This document shows, piece by piece, positions 46,881-58,519 of a stretch of 64,000 nt of DNA. Under the pieces are notes generated by a model that was given only the letters and a program-made list of their open reading frames with translations, searched no databases and had not been told where the DNA came from. Origin of the DNA: Eopsaltria australis (taxonomy: Eukaryota; Chordata; Aves; Passeriformes; Petroicidae). The DNA lies in contig JAVTVJ010011652.1 in assembly GCA_034509425.1 (NCBI GenBank), forward strand, positions 310,001 to 374,000, written 5' to 3'. The position numbers and the translations under genes are program-made. Within the stretch, counting starts at the first letter, position 1. Each line of letters opens with the position of its first letter.

Positions 46881-49389
46881 TCATGGCTGGTTTTACTCAA
46901 AACAGGGATATAGGAGCTGCTATTGCTTCCAGCTTCAGAAACAATCTGAGCTCTGCAGACCTGTGTTTATAGAGCAAAAGAAAAGGCAACAGTCCTGACT
47001 CCCCCATTTGTGTGTTTTATTTAGTAGTTCTGTCTGCAGCATCTGAATTCATTAGGGTGCTTTATTACTTTTCGCCTTCTTTCAGAGCGTCTGCTCTCAG
47101 TAGGAATCTTGATTTTTTTTTCATTTACACTAAAGAATCACCCACCAAAACAAATACAGAAGAGCTGATCTTTAGAGTATTATGTTTTTTTTTCATTCTG
47201 CAGCATGCACTAACAATGAAATATTTAACTGAACTTTTCACAGTATGTGCATTTTCTCAAATTAAAATTGCAAAAGACAAGGAAATGAAGATAAAAATAT
47301 CTTACCACGCTGTTTCTCAGAAACCCTCACAAGTAATCTAATATTTCCCTTTAAACCCTGTTGTTTTATTCTGCTCAATACAGAAAATAGTGCTAAATAG
47401 AATCTGGTTTTTGTAAAGGAGAAACTTCTTCCTAAAAACATTTAGCCTGTCACACAAAAAAGCAGCTAAAAGGAAGCAGGAGAATTGGTAACTCTCGACT
47501 GGAAAAACTGTAATAAAATTTTTGATAATCTGCTACTAGTCTTGCTTTCCTTGTTCCTCAGTTCCCTTCCTACTGGTAGTGAGGTATTTCATGATTTATT
47601 TTCAATTTTTCATAACAGTTGCAATATTCAAACTCTAAACCACGAGAATGTGATTGCCTACTTCACAAAAATCATAGCTGCAGCTTTGCTCCTACAGGTT
47701 TATTTGTAAAACAAGCTTTTTTATCTTGCCATTTTTGACATCAAGTGCCTCCAGTCAGTGACAGATAGATATAAATAAATGCCAGCTTTTACAGGAATCC
47801 CAAAAGGAGCATCTAATGTAAAATATAATGCAATCAAATAAATTGGTGCTTTCTTTCCCAGCTTTATCTGAAAAGAGACCTGCTCTGTATGCTGAGAGAC
47901 AAATCAGGTTATCAGATCCAGCAAATCTTGCAAACAAGCAAATTCAAATATCTTATCGTGGATCAAATCCATTGTGGTCACTTCATTCATTTGACATAAC
48001 ACACCAACAGAAAATGCTCTTAAATCCTCATATTGCTTTGCAAATTGTTTAGCAAATGAGAAGTAGAATTGCTCTCTCTGTATTTTCAGCGCATGGGAAT
48101 GGCCTTTATCTACTGCATTCAAAGAGTTGCCGCAGTTTAATGGGAAAAAGAAGAAAGCTCGGTTAAGAAAACATGGATCTTGAACTAAAAGATTTTAGGG
48201 ACTTTTTCTAAAGGTGGCCCAGGACAGGAGAAACATTTGATGTCTAAATTTGGAGGGAGAAGCAGTCCATCTAAGAATTGGGCAATGGTTTTATCATACC
48301 TTGCAATGGGGGGAACATTACCAGAAGTGGTGAGACCTTGTCCAGAACTTGGATGTGGATTTCCAGTGAGTTTTGACAAAATCTGTGAAAGTCCTGGCAC
48401 AGTCTGACATGGTTTCTACCTGCCCATGGGTTCAAAGAGCTGCAATTGCCCTGCTGTGATAGAGGAATGTCTTGGTCTTAATATTAAGAACCAGAGCAAA
48501 ATCCTCTCAATGGAAGGGCTAGACTGTGCAATTATGAAACTCCTAAAGGAATTGCCACCTGTCAGTCACTGGTTGGCTGATGATCTGGGCTAGCACTGCT
48601 TTTATACCTTATAGATCATTTGTCTTCACCAGTGACATGGTGAAATTCTTATTATCCAGGCCAACAGGGAATCTTGTGAAGTGGAATGACAGGGATCCTC
48701 CACATCTCATAGCAATGAGTCCCATAAGCTCATAATGTGGTTGATAAAAAAAAAAAAAGTTGTTGCATGAATTTGAAACTTTCCTCTTTTGCACTTTCTA
48801 ATTTCATTGTGTACCCCTCTGCTTTTCTACAACAGAAGAGAAAGTTACAGCAATTGACTGATGTTAAAGGAGTTGGTGAGAAATGTGAGAATCTTCCCTG
48901 TGTGCCTTTATTTTTTCATGAATCTCTGTCCTGTTCCACCATTCTGGTCCTTTCTTTAAATTTATCCACCTCAGACGTTCCAAAATCTTGTCATAAATTT
49001 AGTGTGATAACTGGCTTGGCCACACATCCATGCAAGAGGGGATGCCTTTGCTACCAGATGTAATCATGAGTGGATGACTTTAATCTTGATAAGAACTAAA
49101 AGCTTGACATTGAGGAGGATTTTTCAAGGCTCAGGCATTGAAAGAAATGACAAAATTTGGCTCCATTGTACTTTTTTTTAATGTGTGTTCAAAAGAGGAA
49201 AAATACTTGCATTTTAATATCAATCCAGCAATCTAAACTGAGAAGGAAGTAATTATACATGAAAGGAATACAGCCTTTTGTAATAACACTTTTAAAGTAT
49301 CAGTTTCATTCTATCATAATATTTTTATGATTAGATTTACCTTCTAATATTTTAATAACTTTGGTATGAAGTAAGGAAGTGCTTTGTAG
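46881..49389. other. Non-coding DNA with a possible decayed retrocopy ending in A13
   Basis: Between about 48200 and 48745 the plus strand has several short open fragments in different frames, the last stopping at a TAA about 25 bases before an A13 run. Parts read like ordinary protein (SKILSMEGLDCAIMKLLKEL; SFVFTSDMVKFLLSRPTGN), but I recognise no parent gene, there is no AATAAA, and I found no flanking target duplication. Treat it as unassigned. Confidence 0.4.
48746..48758. repeat. Oligo(A) run, 13 bases
   Basis: Thirteen A at the end of a stretch with several short plus-strand open fragments (48.43-48.73 kb). It could be the tail of an old processed retrocopy, as discussed in the findings. 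No AATAAA precedes it. Confidence 0.88.
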
Positions 49390-49660
49390 CTTATCTCAGA
49401 AGCCTGTCTAGGACGTCACGCTTAATGAGGTTTATAATTCAATATGTCCACATCTGCATCTTTAATAATGCCTAACATTTAATCTCCATTGCACCACTTG
49501 AATCAAAAGATCTAAAATTAAACCTACTGCTGCTTAATCTAATAATAAACACGCATGACATTTTGTGCAAAACGTGTGCCTGATCAGCACGGTGCGCTCT
49601 TACAATTGTATCAGATGGAGAAACAACAGCGTTTAATCAGCCAAAGGTAGATGGTGACAT
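49390..49660. promoter_or_regulatory. Best candidate enhancer: CRE, homeodomain and proneural E-box motifs
   Basis: Over about 270 bases this stretch packs GACGTCAC (a CRE-like site, 49412-49419), TTAAT and TATAATT words near 49422-49439, E-box CATCTG (49451-49456), TTTAATAATG (49461-49470), E-box CACTTG (49495-49500), ATCAAAAG, repeated TTAATC/TAATAATAAAC, TGATCA (49581-49586), the perfect 10-base palindrome TACAATTGTA (49601-49610), and E-box CAGATG (49612-49617). CATCTG and CAGATG are the same site in opposite orientation, the form preferred by NeuroD/Atoh-type bHLH factors. CpGs are retained (GACGTCACGC, ACACGCATG, AACGTG, CACGGTGCGC). Such density in AT-rich unique DNA is typical of deeply conserved developmental enhancers. 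The reading is inferred from motifs only. Confidence 0.38.
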
Positions 49661-51678
49661 TTAACTCCCACTGATGCACCTACTTTGGGAAGCTCTAAGA
49701 TCCTGATCCTGGAAGAAAGGGCTGGCTGTTAGATCATTACCAAATTTAGGTCAAAATCCCACTAGTTAGAATGGTGTTTACACAATCCCTTAACTAGAGG
49801 TGTGATCTTCAGACCCTCTAGCTCCAGCTCCTGCTGGTACCTTCAGCAGGAGCTGCGACTCTGTATGGAATCAGTGGGAAGGTGCTCCTATTTTCCCCTC
49901 ATAATTAAATGGAGGATGTGAGATCCAGAGGCACCAGGATGTTGTTTGGCTTGTCACCCCTGCAACGCAAGCGTTCTTCCCACCTCAGCTCCCCCTCACC
50001 CTTGTAAGATGTTCTAATCCTGCTGGGACCACATTATCCTGTTCTCAGGTGGGAATGGGAATCTCTCTGGATCATAGGAATAGACTTTCAGCCACTATCA
50101 TGACACTTGGTGGTAGATGTTCAGCCACAGCAGTAGGGTTGTGAGGGTTGTGCTCCTCCACTAAAAACTGATGGACTGCATATGAGATGTTGATAGTGTT
50201 TTTGTGCCCAGAAGAAACTTTGGATGAGAAGGTCCCCCTGAATTGATGGGACTTTGTACAAGCAACAAAGAGGCCAATTTCTGCAGAGCTTTTTGAGGGC
50301 TCAGGGCTTTGCATGGGACCTGTGGGTTGCTGTTGTTTCTTCTCCAGTAAATATTGCTCTGTAATCAGGTGCTGTGCTTTGGGGGCTACAGCAGTTCTGC
50401 ATGGTGACACAGACATTTATCTCTGCTGAAAGTGAGACAAACAAACTGGAAACACAACACAACATGTAGAGACACATTTTGCAGAACAGGCAGTGTTAGA
50501 ATTGCCTAGAACCTGTTCAGGTGAAATGATGAATCTGTGGAAGCTGAGCCCAGGTATTTAATGAGAAGCTAAAACTTCTCATTTATCCTCTCATTTATTC
50601 TTAGGTCAGCTACACTCATAATCACTGCTTAAATTTGTTACAGGTGCAAAAATTAGCAGTGTCTATAAAAGATTGGAACCTAAATTAGACCTTGATTTAA
50701 GATAAGTCCCTGTATTTAGGTGGCTCTGGCTGTGGAACTGTAGACCAAAGTCTGTTTTAAAAAATGTATTTTGAGGCTAGAAAGGTGAACAATAGTGTAG
50801 CTCCTTCACCTGAGACACCTGTGTGATAATCACAGGAAGTCCCCATGACAAATAAAAGGGCAGTTCTTCACCAGGATTTGATCAGGAGAGTTTGGAATCA
50901 GCTGGGTCAGGATAAGACACTTTGGAGTGGAAGAAAGTCTGGGGAAAACTCTGCTGGGTTATAGAGTCCCCTGCTGAAGCTGAACTCTCACAACTCAACT
51001 GGGCTCCATCTGACTTGAATTAAACAAGGGATGATCAAAGTCTATAAATCTCCCTGATCTCTCTCAGCATGGCAAACTAAAGGTAAAAATTCTCAGTATC
51101 TTTCTGTTTCTTTGAAGTCAATAGTGAACTCTGTGCAGTGTGTGAGGACATGAGTGCCATTTGGGCAGCTGCAGATTTATGATGATTTTGATGTAATGTT
51201 TATGCAAGGGGAGGGAGAAAAGCTGCATCTTGAAATGATAACTTTGCAGCTGTGGGTCCCCTCTCCTCCCCCAGACTGGCTTTATCTTTGGGATTTGCTT
51301 TGTCTTATGGTGATGCTCGAGGCACAATTACATCTAGTGAATCAGGGGAAACCATTGTCTTAGCTTTTTCTTCCGCTATAAATCACAAACTATTCCATTT
51401 TTGTACAGCCATTTCCCCTCCTGCCTTCCTTGCATACTAGTGAGGTGAGCTGGAGACTCACTTGATAAAAACATCCTGAACTGAAGCAGCTGGAAATAGA
51501 GAGTATAATAAGCCAGCCTGCTGTCAGCCCTCATCTATTTTTGTTTGATCGGTATCTGATGGTGATTGAAAGGCTGACTCTCAGACTTAACCACCTTGGG
51601 GCCAACCTTGAAATCGTGTCACATTTGGCTACCTGATAGCATCTTAAGCATAATGTTAGATCTAGAGCACACACAGTG

Positions 51679-51714
51679 AAAAAAAAAAAACAAAAAAAAA
51701 AACCAAACCAAACC
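51679..51714. repeat. A-rich tract (A12 C A11) grading into (CCAAA)n
   Basis: Twelve A, one C and eleven A are followed by three CCAAA-type units. It is a simple-sequence tract and may have begun as a retrocopy tail, but no source sequence is recognisable upstream. Confidence 0.88.
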
Positions 51715-53971
51715 AGAAAGTTGGCATCTTGCTACTCTGCACAGCAAAGGAAAAGCAACATGGAAAGGATCTGACAGACGTGCAAGGAAATGGAAATGCT
51801 GCAAGGCAGAAGAGGAGCAGGTCCATGAGCATTAGCAGCTCTGGGCAGGATGAAGCAGTGAAGTCCCCAGGGCCCAGGTTGGCTTCGTGTCCAACTGCTG
51901 TTGCAAAATAATGTCCCTCCTCAGCAGGGAGGAGCTGTGTGAGGGCAGCTCTGCCCGTGTAAGGCTCAGGAGGGCTGGAATGAGAGCAGTTCCTGGAGGT
52001 AACAGGCTCTTATTTGCTGGGGATTGGATTAGGGTTAGGGAGGGGATGGAGAGTGTGCTGGTTAGTCATGTGTAGGATGCTTTTACAGGACACATGAGTA
52101 GGGAAAAAAACCCAAATTTTGATTATGTTGAATGAAGTCAGGAAAAAGTGACAGTGACAGGTCTGCTACAGAGACGAGCATTGGTTTTTTTCATTCCAGT
52201 TTCTGTTTTCTGACTGACAGCCACAAATAATAACTGTGAGGCCAAAAGATACAGATCTTCAAATCACACCTCCCTGAAAAGAAGGGAGGGGTGCTCTCAG
52301 GGGTTGTGAAACTGAGGCTAACAGCAACCAGCCATGACAATGAGCTGCAGAAGGGAGAGTTAGCAAAGTCAGTGCAGCTGCTGAAGAGTGATGGTTCAGC
52401 ACAGAGACCAGGAGCAGCAAGGGAAGAGTTGTGTGTGAATGGCTCTCACTTTATCTGCACTGGAAATGCAAATTGGAGCTTGCTTGTGGCAATCCACAGG
52501 TGTAAGGGATGACAAAAAACGTGGCTTGACTCTAGGTCAATGTGCTGTGTCTGATGCAGGGTTGCATTTGAGATGCTCTCAAAATAACATGATAAAAAAT
52601 ACAGTTTGCTGTTATCACAACAAGATGTATCAAAGGGGTCCAAGCACAGGCCATGCTAGGAAATAAAGGACTTTGTAAAAATGAAGTTGCAGCTGATATA
52701 GAAATTGTTTGCTTTCCCAAAACATTTTAGCATCATTCCTATATTGGTTTCTCACGAGGTGCTGAGGCCAGTCTCCTCTGGTATGTGATCCATAGCATAC
52801 CAGTGCTGCTTTCTAATGCCCTTCTGAAAGGGAAGGATTTCTCCCTTAAATGGAAAATCCATAGAAAACCACTGTGATCAGTGATGAATACTTTCTGTAT
52901 GGGCAGTCCTTCTCTCTTGGTGCCTGTTTGAGATTTTATTTTATTTTCCTAGGAAGCAAAGCTCCTTCCAGCTTCCTGACTGTAAGAGCAGCTCTGTTTT
53001 CACCTGCACAGTTCATCCAACAAAGCTCCCCTTTGGATGGAGGGGTGAGAGGCTGCACACAGCTGGGCAGGGCTTTCTGCCTGACTGTGCACACGGGGTG
53101 AGCTGTGCCCCAGGAGATCAATATTTACCATTGGATGCGCTGGTGCAGCCACGCTGCTGCTGCTGGGGAGCAGGTGGGGCTGCAGGGAGGGGAGCTGTAA
53201 TTAGCAATTGGACAAGGATAGGTTTTAGAGGGCAAGGAGGACTTGCCCTTCATCCTGTTTGTCCCTGGAGTTTGGTGCTAGGCTGAAACAGGCTGAGCCT
53301 CAAACATGACCTTCAATTCTTTGGTGCCACAGGGCAGCCAGGGGAGTGATGGGAAAGGTGAGGCTGGGAATTCTGCTGTATTTTCATTATTGCAGTAAAA
53401 TGTTAATGTCAGTACAAAGCCCTGACAGCTTCAGGTGCCTGTGTTGCTGTCGTGGCAGGGCTGGATGGCTCCCCAAGCCCCACCTCTGTGCCAGGTGAGT
53501 GTGACAACCCAGCACATTTGCACAAAACAGCCCTCCCACCCCACAGCTCGCTGGCTGTTTGTCCCCACCAACTCTGCTTGGCGTTTCCAGCTAATAGGGG
53601 CAGAAAAAGGAACGAGGAAGGAAAGGCTCCCAATGGCTGTCAGTAAATTTATTTTGCAGTTAACAGCCTTTGTAATGCACAGCCTAACTTTATTTCATTT
53701 CGCTGTGGGTGTGCTGGAATAATTGCTCAAGTACTTTGTTAAAAAGAAAAGCTCTCCACATTTCCATTAACTCCCGGCATGGTGTCTGTCTCACTTGGCT
53801 GCACTAGGTACCATTTACAGTTCAATTTCACAGTCATGATGGACTGAAACATATAAACCTGCTTTTTCTCCACTCCACTACTCACATGCCTTAATAAACA
53901 GAGAGATTCATAAGGTCTCTTACTTTTATTTTTCCTTTGTAAGTCTATTTTTATGAATTAAATCTGGAGCC

Positions 53972-53986
53972 TTTTTTTTTTTTTTT
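53972..53986. repeat. Oligo(T) run, 15 bases
   Basis: A pure run of 15 T in AT-rich unique sequence. Confidence 0.88.
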
Positions 53987-54100
53987 CCCTGTGAAAACCA
54001 AGCTGCCAGAGGAATAAATACAGTGTTATCTTATTCAGTAGGGTGTAATAAGCTACTATTTTAGGGTAGCAAGCCAGGCATACTGAAGTTGTTGCAAACC

Positions 54101-54119
54101 AAAAAGAAAAAAAAAAAAA
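54101..54119. repeat. A-rich tract (A5 G A13)
   Basis: A run of A with one G interruption. Simple sequence only. Confidence 0.88.
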
Positions 54120-54269
54120 CAATCCAGCAACAAAGAATAGCATTGTATGATGTCAATCTACAGTATGCATGTGTTTGTATAATCACATTGGAATTCACTT
54201 TGAACTTTAGCCTGGAAAATTTACTTAGTGGGGGGAAGGGGAGAGGATTTGAGTATCTAAGCACCAAAA

Positions 54270-54530
54270 TAGCTAAGACAAAGTAGTAAAACTGTGTGGT
54301 TGGTTGTGGAGCAGAACCACGTGAAAATGCAAAGAATCCCTTTTGTAACGGGCAGGGACAAGTAAGCCACTTGATCGTTATGGTATGAGATAAGTATACA
54401 AGCCACGGGAAATGCTGTGTTATTCACATTCCTCTCTTATTGTTTTTCCAAGGGTGGTTAATTTTTGCCTTTTAAAGGAACGTTTTTGTACATGACTTGT
54501 TCTTGCTCTGGTTTCATAATCTGAGTTCTC
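54270..54530. promoter_or_regulatory. Candidate regulatory block with CACGTG E-box
   Basis: A palindromic E-box CACGTG lies at 54318-54323. Retained CpGs occur in GTAACGGGC, GATCGTTATGG, GCCACGGG and GGAACGTT. GATAAG, GGTTAATTTTTGCC and CATAATC words follow. Unique sequence that keeps CpGs in AT-rich surroundings suggests constraint, but no comparison is possible here. Confidence 0.26.
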
Positions 54531-56362
54531 TGCGGAAAAAGAAAGGACAGTCATAATGACCATTACACGAGAGAAAACAGGAGTGAGAGGTCAGAACACT
54601 ACACTGTCCTTTCTCCTGTGGCTTTTTTGGTGAAGCAAGAAGAGAAAAACAAACTCAAACCCATATTTGACCTACCACAGCTTTTATTAGCCTTCATTCA
54701 CACCAATTGAAGGGCAGTTGACTAGTCCTAGGTTCAGTACAGCCACCCACAAAAATCCTTCTCTCTGCAGGGTCTGTCCCTGGCCTTTTGTAAAACTGGG
54801 TGTAGGAGCCTTACTCTGTCAAGGGCATGTGAGAGAAGCATTCTGATGTCTTAACCACGTTTATAAAAATGGTCAGTACTAAGCAACTCTTTTTGAGTTA
54901 ATTTGGCCAGAATAACAAAAGACCTTAGCATGCTGATTGCTAACTCATTTAGAAAATTCTTTTGATTTTGCTGATGACATGGAAGCTGAGCCTGCTTCAG
55001 AACCTCCCTGAGAAATGTTTGATAAAATGGAATGCACAGCTTTGCATGTTGCCTTTATTTTTTTTCCTGTCACAGTGGTATGGCCACATTTTGGATCATA
55101 CATGACCCATCCTTCACTTGTGTTCAAGGAAAATCTTACTATTAACAGCACTAATTTAGCCTACAACAGGTATTGGTTATGGGCTGCTGGATTTTTCATC
55201 TCCTTCTGCAAAGCAATATGGACTTAAAGTCTTAGGATTTAATTATTAGTGTCAGAACATCTTTGCAGTTTGTCTTTCCCCTTTAAAAGTTGCCTTTCCA
55301 ATGTACTTTTTTTTTGAGAACAGGCAATAATTGGGATTGCATTTTCTGCTTAGGCATTAAAAAGCCTGGTGTTTTTTTCCTCTTAGTAAATGGCACCTGT
55401 CCTAAAAGGCCATTGGATGACTTCTGTGATAAACCACCTGTGCTGTGTAATGGCAACATGATTCATCTGCAGACCCAGCTATTGGAATAATAAAGCTTTT
55501 TCCAGTCAGTAGTTAAGATAATTTAATTACTTTATTTGAGCTGGAAGACATAAGCATGTAGAAACTTCCTCTAAGTGACTCACATAATGTTTGGAAATTC
55601 ACCATGGCAGCCAGCATTTGCTTTTAAGTTTACTCTCCCCCCCTGTTTTATTTGGCTTTAGCAAGGCCTGTTAGGATGTGTGGGCCCAGGGCAGCCCTTT
55701 GCATCTTTTTGAGGTGGGGATCCAGGAGAGAGACAAAGCAAGATAACATTGGGTCCTGTGTCCCAAATCACACAGCCTGCAAATGAGTGATGGGCTGGAG
55801 AGGATGAGGAAGCCATGCAGCTCTAGCCTGCTGATTGCTTCCCCCTGAGCCTTTTGAATGCTCCCTGTGAAGCAAAGACATGAAAAAGAGGAGATTGAAC
55901 CTAGGGGAAATAGATCCACACTTGCAGCAGTCACAGAGATCAATACTCCACATATTGGTCTTCTGCTCTTGTAGGAACCCTCTGAAATCCTCCTGACACA
56001 GTGCATGAGGTGCTCAAATACAAGCTGGGAAATGATGGAAGACAGTGGAAATGCACAGTGGCTGTTTGTGGGCAGTGGCCTGGATCCATGAGTGACTCAT
56101 GTCGTGGTCAGCTGTCCTGGAACAGCAGACTCCCTGTGCTCCTCCTGGGGCTGGGCTTTGCAGAGACCTGCGGGAGTGGCTCAGGATTTCTAGCTCGGGT
56201 GGGCTTTGGCTCAAATCCACAGTTCCATGACACTGAATTTCATTTTACACACTGGAAAGCTCAAGACAGATGTTGGTTGGCTGGTTGCTTACCTCTGTGC
56301 TCCACAAATTTGGAAGTGAAGCGTTTGTTAACTCAATGCAACAACAGAAATTAAATGAGACA

Positions 56363-56459
56363 CCACTCTGTGTCATTAGACGTTGTTATTCCATGTAATT
56401 CATGATTCTATGATCCTACCACTCTGTGCCGTTAGACCTTGTTATTCCATGTATTTCAT
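56363..56459. repeat. 41-bp direct duplication flanking a CR1-tail-like 15-mer
   Basis: A 41-base block starting CCACTCTGTG and ending TATTCCATGTAATTCAT at 56363-56403 recurs at 56419-56459 with about four differences. Between the copies is the 15-base GATTCTATGATCCTA, which resembles the terminal repeat of CR1 (ATTCTATGAT units). Either this is a simple 56-base tandem duplication that happens to carry an old CR1 tail, or a very short insertion flanked by an unusually long target duplication. The first is more likely, because CR1 does not normally create long target duplications. Confidence 0.75.
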
Positions 56460-57517
56460 TGCCATTTACCTGAAATAATTTCTGCAGCCAATGATTTTTC
56501 TTCTTTTGCTTCCCTCCAGGCTGCTGACTTGCTTCAGTTAAGAATTTTGTAAAAAAACCACAGCTTTAACCTCATGGTTGTACTATTCTTGATTCATTTG
56601 CAGTCAGTAGTAACTTAATCCTTCTCTTTCCAGTGTCTTTGTGATTCTTGTTCTCCACTTGGAGCCCTCAGAGACTGGAGGGTTTTGGCATACCTGAACC
56701 TAGAACTATATTTTTTGTTGTCCTCTAATAATTCTTAAGTTGACTTTATAGTCTTTCATCCACTTTTGCTCAGGTTTTATGAAATTAATTTATCAGGTTA
56801 AGTTGGGTCCTGCAGACTTTTCCAAGACCTCTGTTAAAATAGTGTGTTGATGTGTTTATACTGAGTCCTACCCTAACCCCAGCCTGTTTCTCTGCTATTA
56901 TTTTTTTCACCTTCCCTTCAATTCCTCTTCTTTCTCTTCATTGTTTCTCTGTTTTTATTTGCATTCTTGAGGAATTGGTTTGTACAGTTCTTTAGCTGTG
57001 GATTCCCTACCTGCTTGCAGCATGTGTTTCCAATGCCAATTTTAAATCCTTTTTCTCATTTGAACTTTTTTTCAAGACCTTGGGGCTTTGACTCCTTAGT
57101 CTAAAAAAATCAACCAATACCCACAACCAAAAAGCACAAGAAAGACAACAAAAAACCCCTGGACCTGCTCTCTTCTATTTGAACCAGGAAGCTTTTCTAG
57201 GATTATTTCATCTGCTGTGCTCTGGGTTCTTCAGAACAATCCTTCTATTCTTATTTTTCCTGCTCACTTTGAGCTGCTCTTCACAACCAGCCTCTTTATC
57301 TCGGCCTCCCCAGCCTTCTCCTGCTCATGTGCATAAACTGATGTTCACAGGGAGTCCCCCAAATGCTGACCTAGCGACTGATCAAACACCATGTCAGAAC
57401 AAATAAGAGTTGATACAAGAAAGGATTAGTAATGGACACAAAGTAAAGTTTTGCTGTGCCCCTCTGCTAAGAGTGCCTCTGAAAGTATCCTAGAAAAAAT
57501 ATTTTTTTGCATCTGTC

Positions 57518-57533
57518 TTTTTTTTTTTTTTTT
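57518..57533. repeat. Oligo(T) run, 16 bases
   Basis: A pure run of 16 T. The DNA that follows on the high-coordinate side gives no recognisable protein on the minus strand, so a retrocopy is not supported. Confidence 0.88.
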
Positions 57534-58220
57534 CCAAACTGCCAGGGTTTTGCTTCTGCTTCTTTGGCTTCTGCCTTTATGCTGACAAGGATGACAGGAA
57601 ACAATGGGACCTGTGTGTAACAGCCTGTGTTTCTGGTCTAGATTCCTTGCCAAAACAGCTACACTTAGCACTTGCACAGCTCTTTTCATCTTCAAAGCCT
57701 TTCACAGATCCCATGTAAACAGCCGGAGTTCCACTGATTTTGGTGGCAAAGAGCTTAGGAGCCTTCAGAGAAGGATTATGCATTTGCATGGAGAGCAGGA
57801 ATATCATCCTGCTGCTCTGCTAGCTCCAATTCTATAAAGGTATCAAGCTTCAAGCCAGAAAGCAGTATTAGCTGAATGAGGTTTAGCAACTTTCCTCGTG
57901 ATCAACATGCATATTCCTGGCTGTAGTTTCATTGGATGAATCCAGGATTGATTATTGAATTAATCCTTTAATGTGTTTACAAGAAATGCAATTGCTGAGA
58001 CCAACAGTATTTTTGAGTGTGATTGATTTTGATGCTTTATCAAGCCATGTTACCTGTATGTCCTAATGCTTATGTCACATGTGTGTGCAGGTATTGCCTT
58101 GGCAGGATTTTTTCAGTGTATTAACAGCTTTGAGATCTATTTTGTGATGTTTCACAGTATTTAACAAATAAGGAACTTTATTTCATTATTTCACTTTATT
58201 TTCGCATCCTGTGCTAGAAA

Positions 58221-58395
58221 TAGCATATGCTAAATATATATTTATATACAGAACTATATAAAATATTGTAACCAATATAAAATATACAAATAGTATAAAT
58301 TTTAATATAATAACGAATGGAATTAATAAAATATCAATTAATGTATTTAATATATAAATTATATATATATAAATATATCTTAAATATGTTGCAAT
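58221..58395. repeat. AT-rich low-complexity tract with (TA)n core
   Basis: About 175 bases are almost wholly A and T, with an uninterrupted ATATATATAT core at 58361-58370 and many TATA-type words. The minus-strand frame through it (79 codons, rich in I, Y and L) is a composition artefact. The tract borders the old CR1 remnant that starts near 58.5 kb. Confidence 0.85.
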
Positions 58396-58519
58396 ATTTA
58401 ACTTGGAGAGCATTTCGCAGGTCAAACCCTGTTCCTTCCCCCTGCTCCTTTAGGTCTATCTAGCCTGGGATGATGTTAATCCAGTCTTTTTGTCAATTAT
58501 GTTCTGCTTGTACCTGTTT

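Larger units (their letters stand above)
49661..54269. other. Unique non-coding DNA with A-rich tracts
   Basis: Two A-rich tracts are listed separately. TTAGGGTTAGGG occurs once at 52029-52040. The part at 53.64-53.86 kb is AT-rich with GCAGTTAAC and CCATTAACTCCCGG words and may be weakly constrained. No frame above 114 codons and no exon support. Confidence 0.5.
54531..58220. other. Unique non-coding DNA with a local duplication
   Basis: Contains the 41-bp duplication at 56.4 kb, a pyrimidine-rich stretch at about 56900-56955 and a T16 run. The longest frames (117 and 111 codons near 55.7-56.35 kb) lie on opposite strands and match nothing known. Confidence 0.5.

Noticed and set aside
47828..48052. 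74-codon plus frame starting MQSNKLVLSF
   Set aside because: No family resemblance, no splice acceptor of quality before it, and an overlapping 72-codon minus frame.
52029..52040. TTAGGGTTAGGG, telomere-like repeat
   Set aside because: Only two units; interstitial telomeric arrays need many more. It fits chance in G-rich text.
58186..58425. 79-codon minus frame predicting a very hydrophobic peptide
   Set aside because: It is the translation of an AT-rich low-complexity tract; I, Y and L codons arise from TA repeats.
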